64,000 bases of DNA from the NCBI RefSeq assembly GCF_003122385.1, contig NZ_CP029255.1, positions 930,001 to 994,000 on the forward strand, read 5' to 3'. This DNA is from Flavobacterium crocinum. Lineage in GTDB: Bacteria > Bacteroidota > Bacteroidia > Flavobacteriales > Flavobacteriaceae. Below, in pieces: positions 16,653 through 25,716 of this stretch. A model generated the notes under the pieces. That model ran no database searches. It saw only the letters and a program-made list of their open reading frames with translations, and was not told the DNA's origin. Position numbers and translations under genes: made by a program. Within the stretch, counting starts at the first letter, position 1, and each line of letters begins with the position of its first letter.

Positions 16653-17153
16653 TTACGCACTTAAGTCCTGTTTTTCAAAAGCTATAAAATGCGAAACCTC
16701 TCCTTTTAGGTTATAAACTGGCGAAGCATCAATTTTACATTTGTATGTTTTTCCGTTTTTTCTGTAATTATCAAGTGTTTTTTCAAAAGGAACTTTCTTT
16801 GTTAAAGCTTCCCTGATTTCTTTTAAAGTCTTTTTTGAAGTAGCCGGGCCTTGAAACATCTTAGGTGTTTTGCCTAAAATTTCTTCTGCTTTGTAACCTG
16901 TCATTTTTTTGATACCGCTTGAAGCGAAAACTATTTTCAAATCCAAATCGGTAACCAGAACGACTTCTTCCTTGATTCTTTCTTTGATATTCAGCTTTTT
17001 TTCATCCCAGGTAAATTGAGTAGAAATCTGATTCATCTTTTCCAAATCTGCAGTTAAATCTTTTAATTCTTTTACATATTCATAATGAAAATCCCAAGAA
17101 AGGATCGGAACAGTATTTCGTTGTAATAAATCGTCAGAGTTCGTATCTTTCAT
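16653..17153 (-). CDS. PAS-domain protein, LOV-like without the flavin cysteine
   Basis: A 166-residue protein: about 55 residues of helix or coiled coil, then one PAS domain (VLVTDLDLKIVFASSG to the end). The segment EILGKTPKMFQGPATSKKTL aligns with the LOV core GxNCRFLQG, but the photo-reactive Cys position is Pro, so flavin photochemistry of the normal type is not expected. There is no output domain, so it probably works through protein-protein contact. Proteins of this shape are common in flavobacteria. Confidence 0.82.
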   Translation of the reverse strand: MKDTNSDDLLQRNTVPILSWDFHYEYVKELKDLTADLEKMNQISTQFTWDEKKLNIKERIKEEVVLVTDLDLKIVFASSGIKKMTGYKAEEILGKTPKMFQGPATSKKTLKEIREALTKKVPFEKTLDNYRKNGKTYKCKIDASPVYNLKGEVSHFIAFEKQDLSA

Positions 17154-17255
17154 ATAAACCTAGTTTAGATCATCAACAAATGTTTTCCTTCAAAGGTAAA
17201 TTAAAAACCCCATTAACCCCTAACTATTACTGTGATATATGTGTTAAAAATAGTA

Positions 17256-18338
17256 CTAAAACGTAAATTTTAGTTGCACAACTACAGCCTTTTTTTCTTC
17301 CGTATTTAAATTACTTAAAGAAATTCCGAGCAAACGAACCGAATCTTTCATTTTTTCCTGATATAACAATTCTTCCACGTTTTCCATAATCAAGCTTTTA
17401 TCCGAAATAAAATACGGCAGGGTTTTACTTCTGGTTTGTTGTGAAAAATCGCTGTACTTAATCTTCAAAGTAATTGTTTTACCTGAAATATTGTGCCTTT
17501 TGAGCCGTTTTTCCAATGAAACCGCAATTCTCTCCAACTGTTCCATCATAAAAATCTCTGAAGAAAGATTAACATCAAAAGTATGTTCTGCTGCTACAGA
17601 TTTGGTAATTCGAGACGATTTTACTTCACTATTATGAATGCCACGAACGACATTGTAATAAAAAACTCCCGATTTCCCGAAGTGTTTTTCCAGAAATTCT
17701 AATGATTTACTTTTCAAATCAGTTCCTGTAAAAATTCCAAGCTGATACATTTTTTCGGTTGTCACTTTTCCTACTCCATAAAATTTACGAATCGGCAGCT
17801 CTTCCAAAAAAGCTTCGATTTCATCTGGATTTACTGTTTTTTGTCCGTTTGGTTTATTATAATCGCTGGCAATCTTGGCAACAAATTTATTAATTGAAAT
17901 ACCCGCAGAAGCTGTCAAACCAACTTCACTGAGAATTCTTGATCTAATTTCTTGAGCTAGAAGACTTGCGCTTGGATTTCCTTTTTTATTTTGGGTAACA
18001 TCCAAATACGCTTCGTCAAGCGAAAGAGGTTCAACTAAGTCGGTATATTCATGAAAAATTTTATGAATTTTAGATGAAATCTCTTTGTAACGATCAAATC
18101 TTGGGCGGACAAAGATGATATCCGGACAGTATTTTTTAGCCAAAACCCCGCTGATCGCACTTCGAACACCAAATTTACGAGCTTCATAACTTGCTGCCGA
18201 AACCACTCCTCTATTTTCTGAACCACCAACAGCAACCGGTTTTCCTCTTAATTCCGGATTATCCATCTGCTCTACCGATGCGTAAAAAGCATCCATATCA
18301 ATGTGAATGATTTTGCGATATGTTGGTGTTTCGGACAT
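17256..18338 (-). CDS. dinB: DNA polymerase IV
   Basis: A 360-residue Y-family translesion polymerase. Catalytic acidic residues are visible in HIDMDAFYASVEQ near the N terminus and SLDEAYLDVT at about 102-111. The KPVAVGG, YEARKFGVRSA and GVGKVT (helix-hairpin-helix) blocks and a little-finger domain follow. The C-terminal beta-clamp motif is probably the QLKFTF end region. A -7 box lies 5 nt before the ATG, so the mRNA may be leaderless. Confidence 0.95.
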   Translation of the reverse strand: MSETPTYRKIIHIDMDAFYASVEQMDNPELRGKPVAVGGSENRGVVSAASYEARKFGVRSAISGVLAKKYCPDIIFVRPRFDRYKEISSKIHKIFHEYTDLVEPLSLDEAYLDVTQNKKGNPSASLLAQEIRSRILSEVGLTASAGISINKFVAKIASDYNKPNGQKTVNPDEIEAFLEELPIRKFYGVGKVTTEKMYQLGIFTGTDLKSKSLEFLEKHFGKSGVFYYNVVRGIHNSEVKSSRITKSVAAEHTFDVNLSSEIFMMEQLERIAVSLEKRLKRHNISGKTITLKIKYSDFSQQTRSKTLPYFISDKSLIMENVEELLYQEKMKDSVRLLGISLSNLNTEEKKAVVVQLKFTF

Positions 18339-18342
18339 ATTG

Positions 18343-18350
18343 CAAATTTA
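18343..18350 (-). promoter_or_regulatory. -7 box directly before dinB start
   Basis: On the minus strand, TAAATTTG ends only 4 nt before the dinB ATG. If used, transcription would begin at or next to the start codon. No good -33 box was found. Confidence 0.4.
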
Positions 18351-18434
18351 CACTGGAAATCAGTAAAATTAAAACTCAAGTAGTTACAAATAGTATCAAT
18401 TTTAAGCGTTTAATTTTAATAAGAAAAAATCAAA

Positions 18435-18465
18435 AAAAGCTGCAGTTTTGAATACTGCAGCTTTT
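18435..18465 (-). terminator. Terminator for the IPT-domain lipoprotein gene
   Basis: A 12-bp stem, AAAAGCTGCAGT (18435-18446) with ACTGCAGCTTTT (18454-18465). In the minus direction it is followed by a T-run (the A-run at 18432-18438). Confidence 0.75.
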
Positions 18466-18484
18466 GCTAATTTATTTTAAATTT

Positions 18485-19594
18485 TTATTTATAATCTATT
18501 CTAATTGGAATAGCTTCACTTACGAAAGAACCAGTTTTAACAGAAACCGTTCCTTCAAAATATATCTTTTCATTTAAGTTTGAATAAAACCAATCTGTTT
18601 CTCCTGTATTTTTTGGAATTGGAAAATTAATTTCGGTCGCTTCAGCATTCATATATGTAAAAGTTGGGTCCATTTTATATGTGCTTAAATAAATCTCTCC
18701 TGTTCCATTTTTATCTTGAAATACCAAACTTGTAAGTAACTCAAATTGACGAAATTCAGTTGCAGAAAACAAATTTAAATCCATTTTGTATCTAAAATCA
18801 CTTCCTTTCAAAACCATTGTTTCCCCACCTTTAAAAGTATTTTTGTTAATTGATAAGATAGCTGGCTTTTTCTCTTTTTGTACCACAATATCTTTTACAA
18901 AGTAGGCGCTTGTTAGTGTATTGTATCGTACAGAAACAAAATAAATCCCCGCTGGTACTCCTGTTGGAATGATAAATTCAACTTTTTTTGTATATGTGTT
19001 TATAGAGAAATCTAAACTATATTTTTGAAGTGTTTTTTTATCTTCTAAATCAATTCCAACTATGCCATTTGTTTTAATTTCACTACCAATAGTATTCTTA
19101 AGGTTATGAAAATAATAATAATCATAAACTGTTGTTGGTGTAATATCTGGTGAAACATTATAAGATTCCCAAGTTTCTGTTTTTAATTGATCAAAAACAT
19201 CACTATTTACCAGAAAACGATCTGTATATATCTGGTTAGTAGTTTTATTTTTAATGACCAAAGTATAAACACCTTCTATCTTTAGAGCAGCACTAATTAT
19301 AACTTTCTGGACATAATTTTTTCCTTCATTGTACGCAAAATTCGTTTTTGCAGCACTTGTTAATACAACTGGAACATCATTATTCTCGCTATCCGTAAGC
19401 TTAAGTTCCCACTTGCCAAGATTTTCATCAAAATCAAATGAATAAAAGATGATGCTTTGGCTGTTAGGGGAAGGAAGAAGAACATCTTTCTCAAAGTCTA
19501 AAAATGTAAACTGCTTCGATTTTGAATCTTCTTCACTTGAACACGATATCATCAAAACAGACAGTACAAATAAAATAGTAATTTTTAATTTCAT
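18485..19594 (-). CDS. Lipoprotein with IPT/TIG-like domain
   Basis: A 369-residue predicted surface or outer-membrane lipoprotein. MKLKITILFVLSVLMISCSSEED carries a lipobox with Cys 18 and an acidic/Ser stretch after it, which in Bacteroidota resembles the surface-export signal. The rest is beta-rich; residues about 245-290 (KKPAILSINKNTFKGGETMV) fit an IPT/TIG immunoglobulin-like fold. Its function is unknown. It has its own strong terminator. Confidence 0.75.
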   Translation of the reverse strand: MKLKITILFVLSVLMISCSSEEDSKSKQFTFLDFEKDVLLPSPNSQSIIFYSFDFDENLGKWELKLTDSENNDVPVVLTSAAKTNFAYNEGKNYVQKVIISAALKIEGVYTLVIKNKTTNQIYTDRFLVNSDVFDQLKTETWESYNVSPDITPTTVYDYYYFHNLKNTIGSEIKTNGIVGIDLEDKKTLQKYSLDFSINTYTKKVEFIIPTGVPAGIYFVSVRYNTLTSAYFVKDIVVQKEKKPAILSINKNTFKGGETMVLKGSDFRYKMDLNLFSATEFRQFELLTSLVFQDKNGTGEIYLSTYKMDPTFTYMNAEATEINFPIPKNTGETDWFYSNLNEKIYFEGTVSVKTGSFVSEAIPIRIDYK

Positions 19595-19736
19595 GGGCTT
19601 TTATTTTTGAGCAAATATAGAATGTTTAACGAAAATTTTAAAAGATATTTACTACATTTCAAAACTAATATGTGTATTTGTTTTTCATATACTTTAAACA
19701 TTAGCAACTTAATGATTTTAAACAAATCATTTTCCT

Positions 19737-19744
19737 TATTTTTG
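19737..19744 (+). promoter_or_regulatory. -7 box for metallophosphatase
   Basis: TATTTTTG, 24 nt before the ATG at 19769. A weak TTTA lies 16 nt upstream. Confidence 0.35.
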
Positions 19745-19768
19745 TTCTTCTACTCGAAAAATTAAATA

Positions 19769-20503
19769 ATGCGAACATTTGTTATAGGTGACATTCATGG
19801 CGGATTACTTGCACTTGAACAAGTGATTGAAAGAGCCAAAGTTACCACAGAAGATACACTAATTTTTTTGGGCGATTATGTTGACGGCTGGAGTCAGTCT
19901 GTTGAAGTAATCGACTATTTGATCGATTTAAAAGGCAAACAAAACTGCATTTGTATAAGAGGAAATCACGATCAGCTGGCATTAGACTGGCTTGAAGAGA
20001 GACACGATGATTTTGATGAAGAAATGTGGTACAAACACGGCGGTAAAGCTACTGTTGAAGGCTATGCTAAAATCTCTGAAGAAAAAAAACGCACTCATAT
20101 TGAATTTCTGGAAAATCTTCAGGATTACTATCTTGATGATCAAAACCGTTTGTTTGTTCATGCCGGATTTACCAATTTAAATGGAGTAAAATGGGAATAT
20201 TTTTCTAAACTATTTTACTGGGACAGAACACTTTGGGAAACAGCTCTTTCTTTGGATCCAAAATTAAAAGAGGATGATGTAAACTATCCGAAGAGATTTA
20301 CCGTTTATAAAGAAGTTTACATTGGACATACTCCTGTTACAAGAATTGGAGAAACGATTCCGGTAAACAGAGCCTGCGTCTGGAACGTCGATACAGGTGC
20401 AGCATTTAGGGGACCGCTTACCATTTTGGATATCAACACCAAGGAATACTGGCAAAGCGAGCCACTAAACGAATTGTATTTTAACGAAAAAGGTAGGAAT
20501 TAG
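19769..20503 (+). CDS. Serine/threonine-type metallophosphatase
   Basis: A 244-residue calcineurin-like phosphoesterase with the metal motifs GDIHG (7-11), GDYVDG (35-40), GNHDQ (63-67) and later VHAGF and GHTPV. This order fits the PPP-type phosphatases (PrpE/ApaH/PphA group), which hydrolyse phosphoproteins or diadenosine polyphosphates. The sequence does not settle which. Cytoplasmic, single gene. Confidence 0.88.
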   Translation: MRTFVIGDIHGGLLALEQVIERAKVTTEDTLIFLGDYVDGWSQSVEVIDYLIDLKGKQNCICIRGNHDQLALDWLEERHDDFDEEMWYKHGGKATVEGYAKISEEKKRTHIEFLENLQDYYLDDQNRLFVHAGFTNLNGVKWEYFSKLFYWDRTLWETALSLDPKLKEDDVNYPKRFTVYKEVYIGHTPVTRIGETIPVNRACVWNVDTGAAFRGPLTILDINTKEYWQSEPLNELYFNEKGRN

Positions 20504-20517
20504 TTTGCCTAAATCTT

Positions 20518-20525
20518 TATTTTTG
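20518..20525 (+). promoter_or_regulatory. -7 box for the outer-membrane protein gene
   Basis: TATTTTTG, 29 nt before the ATG at 20555. TTTG at 20504-20507 is too close (10 nt) to be the usual -33 box. Confidence 0.35.
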
Positions 20526-20554
20526 CCAATCAAAATAATTAATATTTAAAATTT

Positions 20555-21082
20555 ATGAAAAAGGTTATTACACTCTTGTTTTTAGTTTCATTTGGATTCA
20601 TCAATGCACAACAGGCTTTTAAAGGTAAAGGTGATGTTAAAGTAAACGTTGGTGCTAACTTACAAGATGGTGGTTCCGGAATTCAGGGATCTGTTGATTT
20701 TGGTTTAGGAGAAAACTTCTCTTTTGGTTTTGTTGCCAACTATATACTTGGTTTTGATAATTTTAACGGTAACTACCACGGAAGTACAAATGCTTATTAT
20801 GATGCGGAACCGGATTTTGGTGATCGTTTTGATGCAAAAGCAAGAATCAACGCTAACTTATCTAGTGTAATTGGAGTTGAACAATTAGACGTTTATCCTG
20901 GATTAAGCTTAGGTTTACACAATTTTGGAGGACACGTCGGAGGTCGTTACTTCTTTACTGAAGGATTTGGTGTTTTCACAGAAATCGGATTTCCAATTGC
21001 AAAATATGGTTCAAACAATGATCCTTTTTATCATTTGAATAATCAGGCTACTTTTAGTTTAGGAGCTTCTTTTAATTTATAA
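20555..21082 (+). CDS. Small outer-membrane beta-barrel protein (DUF6646-like)
   Basis: A 175-residue protein with a signal peptide (MKKVITLLFLVSFGFINAQ, cleavage after NAQ). The mature part is Gly/Phe-rich with alternating strands and ends in FSLGASFNL with an aromatic-rich C terminus, typical of an 8-stranded outer-membrane barrel. It resembles the flavobacterial DUF6646 family, whose role is unknown. Convergent with scoB. Confidence 0.75.
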   Translation: MKKVITLLFLVSFGFINAQQAFKGKGDVKVNVGANLQDGGSGIQGSVDFGLGENFSFGFVANYILGFDNFNGNYHGSTNAYYDAEPDFGDRFDAKARINANLSSVIGVEQLDVYPGLSLGLHNFGGHVGGRYFFTEGFGVFTEIGFPIAKYGSNNDPFYHLNNQATFSLGASFNL

Positions 21083-21092
21083 TATTTTGTTG

Positions 21093-21314
21093 TTTAACCG
21101 CAAGGTACGCTAAGATTTACGCAAAGCACGCAAGATTTTTTAATCTCGCAAAGTCGCAAAGATGTTTTTTAAAATCTCAACAAAAATAAAAAAACGCTCG
21201 TTTGAGCATTTTTTTATTTTTTTACTTTGTGGCTCTGCGTCTTTGCGAGACCATAACATTACTAATACCTGTTTTGTGTGCCCTTCGTAAATCTTAGTGT
21301 ACCTTGCGGTTAAA
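21093..21314. repeat. 29-bp inverted repeat enclosing a terminator
   Basis: Left arm 21093-21121 (TTTAACCGCAAGGTACGCTA...) and right arm 21286-21314 are inverted copies with one mismatch in 29 nt. Inside are further octamer-like words on both sides (CGCAAAGTCGCAAAG near 21147; CTTTGTGG, CTCTGCGT, CTTTGCGA at 21226-21249) and a terminator hairpin in the middle. Same family and arrangement as 16514-16646. Confidence 0.72.
21191..21212 (-). terminator. Terminator between convergent genes
   Basis: In minus-strand RNA, AAAATGCTC and GAGCGTTTT pair through a G-U wobble and are followed by a T-run, so it best serves scoB; a weaker form could serve the + gene. Confidence 0.6.
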
Positions 21315-21318
21315 AAAT

Positions 21319-21972
21319 CTAGATCGTCATTTCGGGAATTTCTCCTTCAATAATCAAATCAGCTTCCGTTGAGGCGATGATGTGCTCCACTGAGACACCT
21401 GGCGCTCGTTCTAAGAGCTTAAAACCCTTTTCCGTTACTTCGAGAACTGCAAGCTCAGTTACGACCTTTTTAACGCATCCTACTCCAGTTAATGGCAAAG
21501 TACATCTTTTTAATATTTTTGATTCTCCTGCTTTGTTCACGTGCATCATTGCCACAATAATATTTTCGGCGGAAGCCACCAAATCCATTGCGCCTCCCAT
21601 TCCTTTTACCATTTTACCCGGAATTTTCCAATTGGCAATATCGCCGTTTTCAGAAACTTCCATTGCGCCCAGAATCGTCAAATCGACTTTCTGGCTTCGG
21701 ATCATTCCAAAACTAAAAGCAGAATCAAAGAAACTGGCTCCCGGAAGTGTTGTAATAGTTTGTTTTCCTGCATTAATAATATCGGCATCTTCTTCACCTT
21801 CAAAGGGAAAAGGCCCCATTCCGAGAACTCCGTTTTCGCTTTGGAATTCGACTGCTATATCTTCTCTGACGTAATTGGCAACTAAGGTTGGAATTCCAAT
21901 TCCAAGATTTACAAAGTATCTGTCCTTAACCTCTTTTGCAATACGTTTTGCTATATCTTCTTTTGTTAACAT
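21319..21972 (-). CDS. scoB: Succinyl-CoA:3-ketoacid CoA-transferase subunit B
   Basis: A 217-residue beta subunit of the enzyme that moves CoA from succinyl-CoA to acetoacetate in ketone-body and branched amino-acid use. The catalytic Glu is in the SENG motif (FQSENGVLGMGP, E46). GIGIPTLVANY near the N terminus and the GGAMDLVASA block are also typical. It lies 79 nt downstream of scoA in the same operon. Confidence 0.93.
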   Translation of the reverse strand: MLTKEDIAKRIAKEVKDRYFVNLGIGIPTLVANYVREDIAVEFQSENGVLGMGPFPFEGEEDADIINAGKQTITTLPGASFFDSAFSFGMIRSQKVDLTILGAMEVSENGDIANWKIPGKMVKGMGGAMDLVASAENIIVAMMHVNKAGESKILKRCTLPLTGVGCVKKVVTELAVLEVTEKGFKLLERAPGVSVEHIIASTEADLIIEGEIPEMTI

Positions 21973-22051
21973 ATCTCTAATGTGTTAATTTAGTCCATTT
22001 GATAATTAGATAATTTTCGGTTCTACTTTGAAATTAACATTTTCTCATTAT

Positions 22052-22753
22052 CTAATTTCTAGCTCTTACGGTTCGCTGTTCAATTCTCTTTTCAAATTTC
22101 TCTCCCTGAAAGATACGCTGTACCATAATTCCAGGAATATGAATCTGATTTGGATCTAAAGAACCAACGGGAACCAATTCTTCCACTTCGGCAATTGTGA
22201 TTTTTCCTGCGCCTGCCATGCAAGCATTGAAGTTTCTGGCTGTTCCTTTGAAGATTAAATTTCCTGCTTCATCTCCTTTCCATGCTTTCACAATAGCAAA
22301 ATCGGCTTTGAAAGCTTCTTCCATAATATGCATTTTCCCGTTGAATTCACGTGCTTCTTTTCCTTCGGCGACTTCTGTTCCGTAACCTGCCGGTGTAAAG
22401 AAAGCCGGAATTCCAGCCTGCGCGGCACGACAACGTTCTGCAAGAGTTCCTTGGGGAGTCAATTCAACTTCCAATTCTCCTGAAAGCATTTGACGTTCGA
22501 ATTCGGCATTCTCTCCCACATAAGAAGAAATCATTTTCTTGATCTGCTTTTTCTGCAGCAACAATCCTAAACCAAAATCATCAACTCCCGCATTGTTGGA
22601 AATACAAGTTAAATCTGAAATAGAAGTATTTACTAAAGCTGCAATTGTGTTTTCAGGAATACCACATAATCCGAAACCGCCAAACATGATGGTCATGCCG
22701 TTTTCAATTCCGTTAATAGCATCCTGAACGTTATTTTCTTTTTTTGTTATCAT
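22052..22753 (-). CDS. scoA: Succinyl-CoA:3-ketoacid CoA-transferase subunit A
   Basis: A 233-residue alpha subunit. [22 protein letters not shown] holds the glycine-rich CoA-binding loop, and the C-terminal half has [20 protein letters not shown] and [19 protein letters not shown]. The length and gene order (A then B) are normal. Confidence 0.93.
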   Translation of the reverse strand: MITKKENNVQDAINGIENGMTIMFGGFGLCGIPENTIAALVNTSISDLTCISNNAGVDDFGLGLLLQKKQIKKMISSYVGENAEFERQMLSGELEVELTPQGTLAERCRAAQAGIPAFFTPAGYGTEVAEGKEAREFNGKMHIMEEAFKADFAIVKAWKGDEAGNLIFKGTARNFNACMAGAGKITIAEVEELVPVGSLDPNQIHIPGIMVQRIFQGEKFEKRIEQRTVRARN

Positions 22754-22843
22754 AACAAAGGGTCTTTATTACTGTATATTTTTGATAAAAATAAGATTTT
22801 TAGATGGATTTATAACGATTTCGTAAAAATAAAACATAAAGAA

Positions 22844-22886
22844 AAATCCCTTTACAAATCTTCTAAAAAGAGTCGTAAAAGGGATT
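22844..22886 (-). terminator. Terminator after the PBP1a operon
   Basis: AATCCCTTTTAC and GTAAAGGGATTT pair on the minus strand with a one-base bulge and a long loop, followed by TTTTTC. It ends the ricT-gldH-PBP1a run. Confidence 0.5.
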
Positions 22887-22919
22887 GAAATATAGTTAGA
22901 TACTTTTATTGCAACAATG

Positions 22920-25226
22920 TTACAATTCAAATTCGTCTGTATTTTGTTCGGTTTGCGTAGTATCTTTTACTATAGCTGGCCTTTGATAGCAATCTACTTT
23001 TATTGAAAGATTTGCCGGACGTTCAAATTCAGATTTTGAAATCTGAAGATCTTTATCGGCGTAACATTTTTTCATGTAGTAACCCCAAACTGGTAAAGCT
23101 GCAGTAGCTCCTTGTCCATAAGTCAAACTTTTGAAACGTGCCGAACGATCTTCACATCCAACCCAAACTCCGGTTACTAAGTTCGGAACCATTCCCATAA
23201 ACCAACCATCCGATTGATTTTGTGTTGTACCCGTTTTACCTGCAATTGGGTTTGTAAACATGTATGGATATCCTGTCCAGCGATTATCTCCACTTCCACC
23301 GCCCTGCGTACGTAAACGCACACCGGAGCCACTTTCTGTTACCCCTTGAAGTAATTTGATTACAGCAAAGGCAATATCTTTATTTAAAACGTCATGAGAT
23401 TCCGGAATCGGTTCGTAAATAACCTCTCCGCTTTTATTCTCAATTCGGCTCAAAAACTGCGGTTTTACATAAACTCCCTGGTTGGCAAATGTACTATAGG
23501 CTGCAACCATATCTTCAACCGTAATGTCAACCGCTCCTAAGGCAATTGAAGGCTGTACCGGAATTTCTGTTTTTACTCCTAATTTTTTAGTCAGTTCAAC
23601 AACTGCTTCCGGACTTGTTCTGTCAATTAATTTAGCCGAAACTGTATTAATGGAAGCCGCCAGAGCTTGTTTTAAAGTAACCATTCCTCTGTATCTGTAA
23701 TCAGAGTTTCTTGGTTCCCAATCTTCCGTTACGTGGTGACGTCCTTTGTGAATCATAAACGGACCATCCAAAATAGAATCGCAAGGAGACATATTTAATT
23801 CTTCGATTGCTGTTGCATAAACGAAAGGCTTAAAAGTAGAACCAACTTGTCTTGCTCCCTGTCCTACGTGATCGTATTGGAAATATTTATAGTTAATTCC
23901 TCCAACCCAAGCCTTAATTGCTCCGGTTTGAGGTTCCATAGACATTAAACCGGATTGTAAAAAGTGTTTGTAGTAACGAATAGAATCCATTGGAGTCATT
24001 GTTGTATCACGTTCTCCTTTCCAGGTAAAGACACGCATTTTTGTTTTCACTTTAAACGAAGCAATAATATCGTCTTCGCTTTTATCCATTTCCTTCATCT
24101 GAGCCCAACGAACTGAGTTTTTCATTGCCTGCATCATGATTCGGTCAGTTTCTGCCTGCGTGATATTTACAAAAGGCGCATTTTTATTGTTTTTTTGATC
24201 AATGTAAAACTGTTGTTGAAGGTTTTGCATATGTGCTGCAACAGCTTCTTCAGCATAAGTTTGCATTCTGGAATCTATTGTAGTGTAGATTTTAAGTCCG
24301 TCTTTGTAAATATCATAATCAGATCCGTCAGGTTTTTTGTTCTCTGCAACCCATTTCTTCATATAATCACGAAGATATTCTCTAAAATAAGTAGCAATAC
24401 CTTCACGGTGGCTTTCTAACTTAAATTTTAAAGTAATTGGCAATGCTTTATACTTTTCTTTTTGAGACTCCGTAATCATTTTTGCTTTTACCATTTGACC
24501 AAGTACTACATCACGACGGTTTTTAACCCCAACAGGGTTTCGTAACGGATTATATAGAGAGGAATTATTAAACATTCCAACCAATATCGCCGATTCGTCT
24601 ATAGTTAAATCTTTAGGGTCTTTTGAAAAATAAGTTTGAGCTGCCGAACTTACCCCAACAGCATAATTTCCGAAATCATAAACGTTACAGTACATTGCTA
24701 AAATCTCATTTTTGGTATACTGTCGTTCCAAACGAATTGCAATAATCCATTCCTTTATCTTTTGTACGATTCTAAAAGGTAAAAAGCTGGATCCTCCTTT
24801 ATGAAATAACTGTTTTGCCAACTGCTGCGTTAGAGTACTAGCTCCTCCATTGGTTCCCAACGAAAAGGCAGCACGTAAAGTTCCACGACCATCAATACCC
24901 GAATGTTCATAAAAACGAGCATCTTCCGTAGCAACCAAAGCATCTACCAAGTTTTTAGGCAAATCAGAATATTTCAGCTGTGATCTATTGGTTTTGAAGT
25001 ATTTACCCAACACCACTCCGTCAGAAGAAATAATTTCTGTTGCAAGGTTCGAATCCGGATTTTCTAAATCTTCAAAAGAAGGCATAGCCCCAAATAAACC
25101 CCAAGAGGCAAATAAAAAGAAAGCTAAAACCCCTAATAAAGAGTAAGCAAATACTCTCCAGAATTTCTTTTTATAATAATTTATATCCTTATCGCTTTTG
25201 GATTGATTGTTTTTTTTAGTAGCCAT
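22920..25226 (-). CDS. mrcA: Class A penicillin-binding protein 1A
   Basis: A 768-residue bifunctional peptidoglycan synthase. There is one N-terminal membrane helix (residues 25-47). The GT51 transglycosylase domain has the catalytic Glu in ATEDARFYEHSGIDGRG and the block GGASTLTQQLAKQL. The transpeptidase domain has the Ser-x-x-Lys motif (GSTFKPFVYA) and the KTGTTQNQSDGWF motif. It is last in an operon with ricT and gldH; the 10-nt gap to gldH suggests co-expression of cell-wall and gliding functions. Confidence 0.95.
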   Translation of the reverse strand: MATKKNNQSKSDKDINYYKKKFWRVFAYSLLGVLAFFLFASWGLFGAMPSFEDLENPDSNLATEIISSDGVVLGKYFKTNRSQLKYSDLPKNLVDALVATEDARFYEHSGIDGRGTLRAAFSLGTNGGASTLTQQLAKQLFHKGGSSFLPFRIVQKIKEWIIAIRLERQYTKNEILAMYCNVYDFGNYAVGVSSAAQTYFSKDPKDLTIDESAILVGMFNNSSLYNPLRNPVGVKNRRDVVLGQMVKAKMITESQKEKYKALPITLKFKLESHREGIATYFREYLRDYMKKWVAENKKPDGSDYDIYKDGLKIYTTIDSRMQTYAEEAVAAHMQNLQQQFYIDQKNNKNAPFVNITQAETDRIMMQAMKNSVRWAQMKEMDKSEDDIIASFKVKTKMRVFTWKGERDTTMTPMDSIRYYKHFLQSGLMSMEPQTGAIKAWVGGINYKYFQYDHVGQGARQVGSTFKPFVYATAIEELNMSPCDSILDGPFMIHKGRHHVTEDWEPRNSDYRYRGMVTLKQALAASINTVSAKLIDRTSPEAVVELTKKLGVKTEIPVQPSIALGAVDITVEDMVAAYSTFANQGVYVKPQFLSRIENKSGEVIYEPIPESHDVLNKDIAFAVIKLLQGVTESGSGVRLRTQGGGSGDNRWTGYPYMFTNPIAGKTGTTQNQSDGWFMGMVPNLVTGVWVGCEDRSARFKSLTYGQGATAALPVWGYYMKKCYADKDLQISKSEFERPANLSIKVDCYQRPAIVKDTTQTEQNTDEFEL

Positions 25227-25236
25227 ACTTATTTTT

Positions 25237-25716
25237 CTAATCTTTTTGTTCTATTCTAAAACCAACGTCTGTAATTCCTTCTAAAGCTTCAACACCAGGG
25301 ATTTTTCCTGATTGTCTAACGGCTTGTTTAATATGAACCTGATATTTCCCTTTAAACTTAACATCTTCTTTATAAAACAGCTTACTTTCTTTGATATCAG
25401 TAAATCCATTTCCTAATAAAGTTCCATCCGGAGCAGCCATTTGGTATTCTAAAGTATCCACTTTTGTAAATCCGCTTGGCGTTTCGATAGCAACAATCAG
25501 GAATAAATTATTAAACGGATAATTGTTGTTGTCTCGTATGTTTACAAACAAATTGTATTTTTTTGTAGAATCTAAAACCGGCAGATTAAAGCTTACAATA
25601 CTGTCTTTGTGCCAGGCACTTCCAACAGATTTATACTCATCAAACACCCTCTTTTTATCACAAGAAAAAAGAAGAATAGCTGCCAAAAGAAGAATTCCGC
25701 TATTTTTTATTCTCAT
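25237..25716 (-). CDS. gldH: Gliding motility lipoprotein GldH
   Basis: A 159-residue lipoprotein (MRIKNSGILLLAAILLFSCDKKR, Cys 19) required in Flavobacterium johnsoniae for gliding and linked to the type IX secretion phenotype. The sequence (YKSVGSAWHKDSIVSFNLPV, later VHIKQAVRQ and GVEALEGITDVGFRIE) matches GldH. Its 5' end overlaps the 3' end of ricT by 17 bp, so translation is probably coupled. It is the clearest taxonomic marker in the window. Confidence 0.93.
   Translation of the reverse strand: MRIKNSGILLLAAILLFSCDKKRVFDEYKSVGSAWHKDSIVSFNLPVLDSTKKYNLFVNIRDNNNYPFNNLFLIVAIETPSGFTKVDTLEYQMAAPDGTLLGNGFTDIKESKLFYKEDVKFKGKYQVHIKQAVRQSGKIPGVEALEGITDVGFRIEQKD

Noticed and set aside
21377..21874. 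165-codon plus-strand ORF opposite scoB
   Set aside because: Antisense shadow of a clearly conserved gene; composition follows the complementary codons.
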